A stretch of 64,000 nucleotides of DNA from assembly GCA_041725895.1 (NCBI GenBank), contig JBGRQA010000007.1, positions 150,204-214,203 of the forward strand. Reading direction: 5' to 3'. Positions 7,687-14,990 of this stretch are shown here, piece after piece (within the stretch, counting starts at the first letter, position 1; each line of letters opens with the position of its first letter). The notes beneath the pieces were generated by a model that was not told the DNA's origin, made no database searches, and was given only the letters and a program-made list of their open reading frames with translations. The DNA comes from JBGRQA01 sp041725895. GTDB taxonomy: Bacteria > Bacteroidota > Bacteroidia > Bacteroidales > Marinifilaceae. A program made the translations under genes and the position numbers.

Positions 7687-8502
7687 TTATTCCATCTCAA
7701 CAAGCTGGTCGATCTCCTTGTAAATGGATTGAATCACCAAACCGGCAAGCGTAAAGCCAAAAATCGCGGTAATGTGTGCCAGAGAACCGTTAATGGTTGC
7801 CTTCTTACTGCACCACTCGTGATTCACAAGGTCAGGATCTCCTGGGCCATTCTGTGCCTTTGGACACATGCACTTTTCGGTTCCACAAGCAGTTTCCGAT
7901 CCGCAATTCTCAAGCACTTCATCACTATATACACAAAGAAAATCTTTCTCGGGCATACCTACCTTACGTACCATTTTGCGAATCTTTCGGGCCAAAGGAC
8001 ACCCCTTCACATTCCAGAAAGAATCAACACGTACTCTCGTAGGATCTACTTTTAGGGCCGCTCCCATAGAAGATACCAATACACCATCTAATTTACTTGC
8101 CGTACGAATTAAATGAACCTTGCTCCCCAGAGAATCAATAGCATCAATAATGAAATCGTACTCTTCCAGATTGAACTCCTCAAAATTGTCTTTACTATAA
8201 ATCTTTTGAAGAGCAGTAATCTCAGCTTGGGGATTAATCTCCAGCAAACGCTCCTTCAATGCTTCCGTTTTCACATGCCCCACAGTTTTGGATGTGGCCA
8301 TTAATTGACGATTGACATTGGTTACACATACCCTGTCTGAATCCACGATAGTTAGCTTCGTAATACCCGTTCGAATTAAACTCTCAGCACACCAGCTACC
8401 AACTCCCCCAATTCCAAAGAGGATCACCTTCTTCTCGGCCATTATTGCCATACGTTCTTTGCCCAATAGCAATTCTGAACGATGAAATATTCCTTTGCTC
8501 AT
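7687..8502 (-). CDS. tcdA: tRNA threonylcarbamoyladenosine dehydratase
   Basis: The 271-residue protein is an E1-like ThiF/MoeB-family enzyme with the ATP-binding loop FGIGGVGSWCAESL near residue 29 and DSDRVCVTNVNRQ near 55. Length and motifs fit TcdA (YgdL/CsdL), which uses ATP to cyclise t6A at tRNA position 37 into ct6A. A Cys-rich stretch (CGSETACGTEKCMCP) lies in the C-terminal half. The ATG at 8502 is supported by a GAGA stretch just before it. It is monocistronic: RNA unit C lies upstream on the same strand with its own terminator, and a terminator follows the gene. Confidence 0.88.
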   Translation of the reverse strand: MSKGIFHRSELLLGKERMAIMAEKKVILFGIGGVGSWCAESLIRTGITKLTIVDSDRVCVTNVNRQLMATSKTVGHVKTEALKERLLEINPQAEITALQKIYSKDNFEEFNLEEYDFIIDAIDSLGSKVHLIRTASKLDGVLVSSMGAALKVDPTRVRVDSFWNVKGCPLARKIRKMVRKVGMPEKDFLCVYSDEVLENCGSETACGTEKCMCPKAQNGPGDPDLVNHEWCSKKATINGSLAHITAIFGFTLAGLVIQSIYKEIDQLVEME

Positions 8503-8686
8503 TCTCTACAAATCAAAAATTCAATCGGGGACAAAAATAATAAATTGTATTGCTTGACCATGATCTACAGGAAAATATTAGAATGAAAATATAATTTAAA
8601 CACTTAAATAAGTATCTCCAGGATTTCAAATTGAAATTCAGATTCTTCTCCAGCTTACTAACTTTAAGAATCAATTCTTCCAATGC

Positions 8687-8783
8687 AAAAAGGCCGGAGA
8701 AAACACTCCGGCCTTTTTACTAACCACTAATTACTAACCTAAATCTCTATCTATGAAAAACTATTACTATTGCTCTTAACTTA
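8687..8783 (-). ncRNA. Candidate small RNA, family copy C
   Basis: About 97 nt on the minus strand, ending in GGCCGGAG/CTCCGGCC (8692-8699 with 8706-8713) and five T (8687-8691). It carries GAGATTTAGGTTAG and a second module, AATTAGTGGTTAG, before the hairpin. It is almost identical to copy D, 259 bp away, with only a few substitutions. The hairpin is not at the end of any protein gene, so an RNA gene is the simplest explanation. A short ATG frame of eight codons in this copy is absent from copy D. Confidence 0.68.
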
Positions 8784-8788
8784 CATTA

Positions 8789-8843
8789 CAAATGTAGAGC
8801 ATATTCCAGTTAAGAGCTGCTAACAGAAGTTAAAGAAGCTTAA
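8789..8843 (-). promoter_or_regulatory. Four-box OmpR-type array plus TAnnTTTG promoter, copy C
   Basis: Minus strand: TTAAG (8839-8843), TTAAC (8829-8833), TTAGC (8819-8823), TTAAC (8809-8813), then 12 bp to TACATTTG (8789-8796). Spacing is identical to that of copies A, B and D. Confidence 0.68.
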
Positions 8844-8945
8844 AACCAGGTTGTAACGGGAAATTCATCCCCATTTATCATTTTGAATATTCTGTGAACT
8901 TACACTGGTTATCAATGTTCTCCTTACATACCACCTCATAAACGC

Positions 8946-9042
8946 AAAAAGGCCGGAGAAAACACTCCGGCCTTTTTACTAACCACTAATTACTAACCTA
9001 AATCTCTATCTATAAAAAACTATTACTATTGCTTTTAACTTA
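8946..9042 (-). ncRNA. Candidate small RNA, family copy D
   Basis: Near-identical to copy C and in the same orientation, which makes a tandem pair between the divergent tcdA and U32 genes. The terminator stem is 8951-8958 with 8965-8972, followed by five T on the minus strand. Its core modules are the same as in copy C. The short frame of copy C is lost here (ATG replaced by ATA), which argues against a coding role. Confidence 0.68.
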
Positions 9043-9047
9043 CATTA

Positions 9048-9102
9048 CAAATGTAGAGTATATTCCAGTTAAGAGCTACTAACAGAAGTTAAAGAAGTTT
9101 AA
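9048..9102 (-). promoter_or_regulatory. Four-box OmpR-type array plus TAnnTTTG promoter, copy D
   Basis: Minus strand: TTAAA (9098-9102), TTAAC (9088-9092), TTAGT (9078-9082), TTAAC (9068-9072), then 12 bp to TACATTTG (9048-9055). The third box is TTAGC or TTAGT in all four copies, so its deviation is itself conserved. Confidence 0.68.
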
Positions 9103-9240
9103 AACAAAACATTAGTAAGGAATAGTTTTTACGGTTCTTCTTTTCCGGACAATAATAGACGATCGCGGATTCCAATACATTTATGACTCCTCTTTTTCTA
9201 TTCCACTTTTGATTGTATCTTCGCATAAAATTGAGGAATC

Positions 9241-11061
9241 ATGCGAAGAATAGAACTTTTAGCTCCCGCCAAAAATCTGGAAGGTGGAATTACAGCCATT
9301 AATTACGGTGCCGATGCCGTCTATATTGGTGCTCCAAGGTTTGGAGCCCGCGCCGCTGTGGGCAATTCACTTGAAGATATTGGGCAATTAATTCAATACG
9401 CACATAAATATTGGGCAAAGGTTTTCATTACAATGAATACCATCCTGTATGACAATGAGCTAAAGGATGCGGAAAAAATGATTCATCAATTGTACAAGAT
9501 GGGTGCTGATGCCTTGATCGTACAAGATATGGGAATCCTTGAACTGGACTTACCTCCCATCGCTCTACATGCCAGTACTCAAACCCACAATTACGATCTG
9601 GATCGAATCCAATTTCTGGAAAAAGCAGGCTTCGAACGCATCATTCTGGCACGCGAACTATCCCAGCAACAGATTCAGGAAATTCGCAGAAATACTTCAT
9701 CCGAACTGGAATATTTTGTCAATGGAGCCCTTTGTGTTTGCCTAAGCGGTCAATGTTACTTCTCCCAGGCTATCGGCGGACGTTCAGCAAACCGTGGCGA
9801 ATGTGCACAGCCTTGTCGCATGAAATACCAATTGGAAGACAAGCATGGAAAGGTACTGGCCAAGGACAAGCACCTGCTTTCCCTGAAAGATTTGAACCTT
9901 GCTGATCAACTGGAGGACATCATTGATTCCGGAATCATCTCTCTAAAAATAGAGGGACGTCTGAAGGACATTTCCTACATCAAAAATGTAGTCAGCCATT
10001 ACAGAAAGAAGTTAGACGAAATTCTTGAATACAGACAAAACTTGACCAGGGCATCAAGTGGTTCTACAGCGATCAACTTTACACCCGATCCGGAACGAAC
10101 TTTCAACCGAGGCTTCACCTCCTACTTCTTCAATGGTCGCACTCAGGGAATTGCGAATTTTAATTCCCCAAAAGCACTTGGTAAACAAGTGGGACGAATC
10201 GTATCTCGTCAAAAGGATCATTTTATCTTTGAAGGACAGGAGCCCCTACACAATGGCGACGGCTTATGCTATTTTAATCGCAATAAATTGCTGAAAGGGA
10301 TGCAAGTAAATGGAGTTAAAGGGAATAAAATCTTTCCTAACGAGATGGGAGATTTAACCGAAGGAGCCGTTTTGTATCGTAACCATGACCATGAATTCGA
10401 ACGCCAACTAAAGCAGGACAAAGCACAAAGAAAAATCAGTGCATCACTGCTAATGGAGTCCAATGAGAAATTCTTCCAATTAACAGCATTCGACGAAGAT
10501 GGTATCGTAAAAACTATTGATCTAGAAGGAGACTTCGAACTGGCACAAAACAGAGAAATGGCAGCCAACAATCTGCGCCGTCAACTGGCAAAAAGTGGAG
10601 ATTCCATCTTCTCTGTAGAAGAAATTACTCTACCCGAAGGAGAGCTTCCCTTCATCCCTGCCAAACAAATCAATGAAATAAGAAGGACTTTACTAAATTC
10701 TTTGGAAGAAGAAAGAATTAATCATCATCAACAATCACAAGTCCGGCCTTTGGTTGTTCACCCCCCCTATCCGGACAAACACCTCAGCTATAGTAGCAAT
10801 GTCTCCAACTATAAGGCAGAGGAATTCTATAAAAAATGCGGTGTAGAAAGCATAGCCCCCGCCTTCGAATTACAGTCTAAAAACAAAGGCAAAACAATTA
10901 TGACCACACGTCATTGTCTGCGTTACGAATTTAATATGTGTCCCAAGAAAGGCAAAGCCCCAAACAGGAGTAATGAGCCGCTTTACCTTGTTGACAATAA
11001 AAATCGATATCGTCTGGAATTCAACTGCAAACGTTGTGAAATGAAAGTTATATTAGAGTAG
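9241..11061 (+). CDS. U32 family protein, RlhA-type rRNA hydroxylation enzyme
   Basis: The 606-residue protein starts with the U32 TIM-barrel pattern (ELLAPAKNLEGGITAINYGADAVYIG) and has the Cys cluster CVCLSGQCYFSQ ... GECAQPCR near residues 163-190, which in U32 enzymes holds an iron-sulfur centre. It ends with a second four-Cys module (HCLRYEFNMC ... FNCKRCEM). Length and layout fit the RlhA (YdcP) group, which introduces 5-hydroxycytidine into 23S rRNA, although older annotations call the family collagenase-like peptidase. The assignment to RlhA rather than another U32 group is inference. Its 5' side faces the tandem RNA copies C and D, transcribed away from it. Confidence 0.85.
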   Translation: MRRIELLAPAKNLEGGITAINYGADAVYIGAPRFGARAAVGNSLEDIGQLIQYAHKYWAKVFITMNTILYDNELKDAEKMIHQLYKMGADALIVQDMGILELDLPPIALHASTQTHNYDLDRIQFLEKAGFERIILARELSQQQIQEIRRNTSSELEYFVNGALCVCLSGQCYFSQAIGGRSANRGECAQPCRMKYQLEDKHGKVLAKDKHLLSLKDLNLADQLEDIIDSGIISLKIEGRLKDISYIKNVVSHYRKKLDEILEYRQNLTRASSGSTAINFTPDPERTFNRGFTSYFFNGRTQGIANFNSPKALGKQVGRIVSRQKDHFIFEGQEPLHNGDGLCYFNRNKLLKGMQVNGVKGNKIFPNEMGDLTEGAVLYRNHDHEFERQLKQDKAQRKISASLLMESNEKFFQLTAFDEDGIVKTIDLEGDFELAQNREMAANNLRRQLAKSGDSIFSVEEITLPEGELPFIPAKQINEIRRTLLNSLEEERINHHQQSQVRPLVVHPPYPDKHLSYSSNVSNYKAEEFYKKCGVESIAPAFELQSKNKGKTIMTTRHCLRYEFNMCPKKGKAPNRSNEPLYLVDNKNRYRLEFNCKRCEMKVILE

Positions 11062-11237
11062 AGAAAAACATAAATTAGAAAAAAAGGAATAAGGAAGCAT
11101 ATTAGTTCAACCAATTCAAAAAACTCGTACTTTCAACTCAAAACGAAGCACTTTGAACCCGAAACACAAAATCACCAACATTTTGGCATTTGTCTTGTTT
11201 TTACCTGGAGTAGATTTTCATTAATTGCCATTTTCAC

Positions 11238-11245
11238 TACATTTG
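11238..11245 (+). promoter_or_regulatory. TAnnTTTG -7 promoter box
   Basis: TACATTTG is an exact match to the phylum -7 consensus, 22 bp before the start codon of the AlbA_2 gene at 11268. Confidence 0.55.
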
Positions 11246-11267
11246 TGCAACTTTTTTCTGAGGAATT

Positions 11268-11894
11268 ATGATTCATCGCATCGAAAAATTAATACAGGAG
11301 GGAGAGCACCAGCAGCAGGATTTCAAATTCTGCATTACTGATTCGCGAAAGATTGCCAAAACCTTATCTGCTTTTGCCAATACTGATGGCGGGCGCCTTC
11401 TGATTGGGGTAAAAGACAATGGTAAAATTGCAGGAGTTCAATCGGAAGAGGAGTTCCACATGATCCAGGCTGCTGCTGAAATGTATTCCCGCCCCAAAGT
11501 AACTTTTGAAAGTAGGATATGGAAAGTTCAGGGGAAAGATGTTCTGGAGGTAACGATTGCTCCTTCGGAAAGCATGCCTCATTATGCTCAAAATGAAAAT
11601 GGTAAATGGTTGGCCTATGTTCGAAAAGATGATGAAAACCACCTTGCCAATAAGATTCTACTCATGGTATGGAAACGACAATCAAAACCTCAGGGAACTT
11701 TTCTCCAATACTCCGATACAGAAAAATATCTAATGGAATTTCTGGAAGAAAATGATAGCATCAGCATTGGTCAGTTTTGTCGATTAGCCAAGATCAGCCG
11801 ATACAAAGCGGAAAGAATCCTTGTCAAACTAATTTGCTGGAAAGTCATCGATCTGGAACTAAGTGAAACAGGGGCCACCTACCGATTAAAATAG
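11268..11894 (+). CDS. AlbA_2 (Schlafen-type) domain protein
   Basis: The 208-residue protein has an AlbA_2 domain in its N-terminal 130 residues: EGEHQQQDFKF, then ISKTLSAFANT-like IAKTLSAFANTDGGRLLIGVKD (gapped), then VLEVTIAPSESMPHYA. The C-terminal 60 residues look like a winged helix (SIGQFCRLAKISRYKAERILVKL). Family members are described as putative DNA- or RNA-binding transcription-related proteins. No precise role is known. It stands alone, with its own promoter box. Confidence 0.82.
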   Translation: MIHRIEKLIQEGEHQQQDFKFCITDSRKIAKTLSAFANTDGGRLLIGVKDNGKIAGVQSEEEFHMIQAAAEMYSRPKVTFESRIWKVQGKDVLEVTIAPSESMPHYAQNENGKWLAYVRKDDENHLANKILLMVWKRQSKPQGTFLQYSDTEKYLMEFLEENDSISIGQFCRLAKISRYKAERILVKLICWKVIDLELSETGATYRLK

Positions 11895-11952
11895 CTTTTG
11901 TTCGAAAAATCCACTGATAATCCGAACAAAAGACATCACAAGAGAACAATTA

Positions 11953-12774
11953 TTAATCTTCTAATTTGACCTTAAACCAAAGGTCTAAAGAACTAGCAGT
12001 AGATTGAGCAGTCTCCTCGCCAGATCGACTCCCGCCACCTTTCATCCCAGCAGGAGCACGTCTTCCACCTCCCGTTCGACCTCCGCCGCAGCCTCGTCCA
12101 CCGCCCCTTCGGGCACCAGAATCGTTCAATACAGCTGAAGCTTGTTTTGGTAACTCTGATTCGCATTCAAGCCCTACAGCTAATAATTTTCGATCCGAAT
12201 CAACCGGAAAAATCAAGTCTAATGGGATACGGGCCTGATATTCCAACTGCTTTAACTTGTTAATTTTAAGTCTCACCCGACAGGGGTAGTTCTCAATTCG
12301 CCATCGAAATACCTGTTCCTCCTTCCCGCTTTTCCAAATCGCGTATTCAGGCAACAGCGATAACATCCGCTCTGGGTCCAATTTTATTTTTTTCCCCCTG
12401 GATCCTCGGGAATCTATTTCTTCGGCTTCTCCATTCAATTTTTTTGACTTCCCTTCCTCTTTCACAGGAAAACACAAACCTTGCTCTTTCTTCTGTTTCC
12501 CTTTTGGATCCAAATAAATATTCAATCCTCCTGACTTCAATCCTTTCAAAGCCATTGGATCAAGGAATACCAAACTAATGTAAAGGTGCTCTGAATCATG
12601 AAATAAACCGTACTTCAACTTGTTATCACTATCGTACAAACCAACTTCATTGATGGCGATCACCGCAGCCTCTTCCTTTTCAACTTTTTGACTCTGGTGT
12701 ATCGGTAATTTAGCACAGGAAACAAAGAAAACACTTAGGAGCACTGTAAATAAGGCATTTCTAACTTTTATCAT
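11953..12774 (-). CDS. Lipoprotein with Gly/Arg-rich tail
   Basis: The 273-residue protein begins with a lipoprotein signal (LFTVLLSVFFVSC, lipid Cys near residue 20). The central part has short beta-strand segments (LYISLVFLDPMAL, GLNIYLDPKGK) resembling carbohydrate-binding DOMON or CBM9-like folds, but the match is weak. Residues about 220-255 are low-complexity Gly/Arg with a few Cys (RRGGGRGCGGGRTGGGRR). It would sit in the inner or outer membrane facing the periplasm. Function unknown. It is convergent with the AlbA_2 gene. Confidence 0.65.
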   Translation of the reverse strand: MIKVRNALFTVLLSVFFVSCAKLPIHQSQKVEKEEAAVIAINEVGLYDSDNKLKYGLFHDSEHLYISLVFLDPMALKGLKSGGLNIYLDPKGKQKKEQGLCFPVKEEGKSKKLNGEAEEIDSRGSRGKKIKLDPERMLSLLPEYAIWKSGKEEQVFRWRIENYPCRVRLKINKLKQLEYQARIPLDLIFPVDSDRKLLAVGLECESELPKQASAVLNDSGARRGGGRGCGGGRTGGGRRAPAGMKGGGSRSGEETAQSTASSLDLWFKVKLED

Positions 12775-13394
12775 AAATATACAATTTCGATTTTGTCAAA
12801 CTTTGACTCAAAAATTACCTTAAGGTTTAATTCGTAAAAAAAATAGAAATTCAGTTTCGGAAATATTCAGAATAAATATCTCTTGGAAAAAAGGAAGGAT
12901 GAGTATTTGCCTCATCAAATTGGCAGAAGTAAAGGCATAAAAAAAATCGCACTAGCCAATGGATATATATAAACTCCTATATGACAGGATTTGAGTGCCA
13001 GGCTGGTCAAGTTTCCCCTGTGTACTAGACAACCCGAAGGTTGGGGCCTGCTTTTGCAACCGTCAAGCTTGCTCGTTTAAATGTTAACTGTTGAGTTTAA
13101 CAATCGATGACTAATGCGATTTGTGCTTTTATCTTTTATGCAAAGAACGTTCGTTTCTATACCAACAAAGAAACAAAGTTTCTCCCATTATACAATACTT
13201 ACAGCTGTTTTTTTCATCAAAAAATTACAGAAAAAAATTGTTCTTAACATTTCTCTAGATACAATGTAAATTGAAACAACAGAAAATGAGCAAATAGCAA
13301 CTAATCCATCAAAATCTAATCTTCGACTGACTTCTCATGCGAAGGAAGCTATAATTCATTGTCATCTTTCAGGTATTTTGTATTTTTATGCAAT
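12775..13394. other. Intergenic region holding a candidate structured RNA
   Basis: No protein gene is supported in these 620 bp. The middle part (12939-13134) folds on the minus strand as described in its own entry. The rest is AT-rich and featureless to me. Confidence 0.5.
12939..13134 (-). ncRNA. Candidate structured RNA, possibly 6S-like
   Basis: On the minus strand the ends pair in a 12-bp helix (13122-13111 with 12955-12944, one G-U), which closes about 155 nt and is followed by eight T (12939-12946). Inside are a C-UUCG-G hairpin (13030-13043), a CAGGC/GCCTG helix around it, and a TGTTAA hairpin near the 5' side. A total of about 190 nt with a closing terminal stem recalls 6S RNA, which binds RNA polymerase, but I cannot match conserved 6S sequence blocks. 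The upstream TTCTTTG at 13141-13148 is only a partial -7 box. The structure is seen and the identity is a guess. Confidence 0.4.
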
Positions 13395-14081
13395 ATGGTA
13401 ACGCCTCCTTACATCAACATACATTCCCATGCGGAAAATCCCCTTCCCGACGAATTCACCATACGAAGTGCCTTTCCCTGGGAATTTGAAACACTACTCC
13501 ATAAGAACTTTACTAATCTATCGGTTGGACTACACCCCTGGCATGTACATCGACAAGATCGCGAAGAGTTGATCGCCCATGTGAATACTTTAGCCATTCA
13601 CCCTAACGCACTAGCAATAGGTGAAGCCGGCTTGGATCGTTTTGCCGAAGCTCCACTGGAACTACAAATGGAATACTTTATAAGGCAAGTTCAAATCGCT
13701 GAACAAATTCAGAAACCACTATTGATTCATTGTGTTCGATGCTTTCCGGAGCTGCTTTCAGTTCGAAAAAAATTAAATCCAATCAATCCCTGGATCATTC
13801 ATGGATTCAATGCCAATGAACAAATCGCAAAAGAAGTAGTTCGAAGTGGGTGTTATCTATCGTTTGGTACCACAATCCTAAAAGAAAATTCAAAACTGAT
13901 GGCTGCATTTCGAGCCATCCCCCTCGACCAAATCTTCCTGGAAACAGATGAAAGCCCCATCAACATAGAAGAAATCTACCAAAAGGCAGCAACTGTCCGA
14001 AATATAACTGAAGAAGAGTTGATAATAGCAATTTCCAATAATTTTAGGCAGTGTTTTTCCGTCAACAATGATAATTCTTAA
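13395..14081 (+). CDS. TatD family metal-dependent hydrolase
   Basis: The start is placed at the ATG at 13395 (MVTPPYINIHSHAEN). The longer frame begins with TTG at 13359 and adds an unlikely hydrophobic leader. The 228-residue protein keeps TatD landmarks: INIHSHAE, LSVGLHPWHV, AIGEAGLDR, PLLIHCVR, and IFLETDESP. TatD proteins are TIM-barrel metal-dependent nucleases involved in DNA repair or turnover. The short length is typical of the Bacteroidota subgroup. It is followed about 100 bp later by ogt on the same strand, which makes a loose DNA-repair pair. Confidence 0.85.
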   Translation: MVTPPYINIHSHAENPLPDEFTIRSAFPWEFETLLHKNFTNLSVGLHPWHVHRQDREELIAHVNTLAIHPNALAIGEAGLDRFAEAPLELQMEYFIRQVQIAEQIQKPLLIHCVRCFPELLSVRKKLNPINPWIIHGFNANEQIAKEVVRSGCYLSFGTTILKENSKLMAAFRAIPLDQIFLETDESPINIEEIYQKAATVRNITEEELIIAISNNFRQCFSVNNDNS

Positions 14082-14185
14082 AAAAGATCATATCCTCAGC
14101 CTCTAAATAGAAATATTTCCTTAACTTCAATAGTCAAATAACAAGTCAATACGGCAAACCAATCTATATTAACAAACAAAAGGGA

Positions 14186-14689
14186 ATGATCTACTACGAT
14201 GTTTTCAACTCAAAATATGGAGCCATTTTAGTATGTGCCGATACAGAAGGCATTCGGCAAATCAACTTTCAGGATGGCAAAAATTTCACCCCAATTGAAT
14301 CGGATTGGATTCACTCCAGGGAAAAACTAGAAGCTGCAGTAGAACAATTGAAAGCCTATTTTGCTGGTGAAATACAAAACTTTGAATTACCCCTGGCTCC
14401 CCGGGGAACAGATTTTCAGCAAAGAGTATGGAAAGCTCTTCGTAACATCCCCTTTGGAGAAACACGAACCTATCAGGACATTGCTATAGAACTGGGAAAC
14501 CCCAATACCAGCAGGGCTGTTGGTTTAGCCAATTCCCTCAATCCAATTCCGATTGTAATTCCCTGTCACAGGGTAATTGGTAAAAATGGAAAACTGACAG
14601 GATATTCAGGAGGAATGAAACTAAAAGAAAAATTATTGATGCACGAGGGGATTTTGGCCAAAAGTTTCTCATTAAATTTTAATCAATAA
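14186..14689 (+). CDS. ogt: Methylated-DNA-protein-cysteine methyltransferase
   Basis: The 167-residue protein has the MGMT active-site motif IPCHRVIG with the acceptor Cys, preceded by the helix-turn-helix segment RVWKALRNIPFGETRTYQDIA and followed by YSGGMKLKEKLL. It transfers methyl groups from O6-methylguanine in DNA to its own Cys and is used once. The start has an AGGGA ribosome site immediately upstream of the ATG. The N-terminal domain is short, as in Ogt rather than Ada. Confidence 0.92.
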   Translation: MIYYDVFNSKYGAILVCADTEGIRQINFQDGKNFTPIESDWIHSREKLEAAVEQLKAYFAGEIQNFELPLAPRGTDFQQRVWKALRNIPFGETRTYQDIAIELGNPNTSRAVGLANSLNPIPIVIPCHRVIGKNGKLTGYSGGMKLKEKLLMHEGILAKSFSLNFNQ

Positions 14690-14990
14690 TCATCATCTAC
14701 TTGTCCTCTAACTACCCTATTGGAGGCAAGGTCAAAATAGGAAATCAAGGCTATTTCTTTGCACTTCTCTTTTCTTATTAAGGTTTTTCAGATATATCTT
14801 CAATATAAAACCGATAATAACGAATTTCCTTTGATATGAATGGGAATTCAAGTACATTGCCATGAAATTCCTCATTCTATTGTTTTTATGCATTTTATGT
14901 ACATCAGAAAACAAATAGTTAAGAAGTAGCAATTGAATAATTTTTTAGTGTATACTCAGAGGACTCAATTCAAAAAAAACAATATATTTC
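14690..14990. other. Intergenic region
   Basis: AT-rich. A 66-codon frame on the minus strand has no protein-like features and was not accepted. No RNA fold was seen. Confidence 0.5.

Noticed and set aside
8753..8779. Short ATG frame of eight codons beside RNA copy C on the plus strand
   Set aside because: Lost in the near-identical copy D (ATG to ATA) and runs opposite to the predicted RNA.
12939..13134. tmRNA or SRP RNA as the identity of the structured RNA
   Set aside because: It lacks the tmRNA acceptor end and T-loop and the SRP GGAAGGAAGCA-like loop.
14732..14932. 66-codon minus-strand frame
   Set aside because: No protein-like composition, no ribosome site, AT-rich intergenic context.
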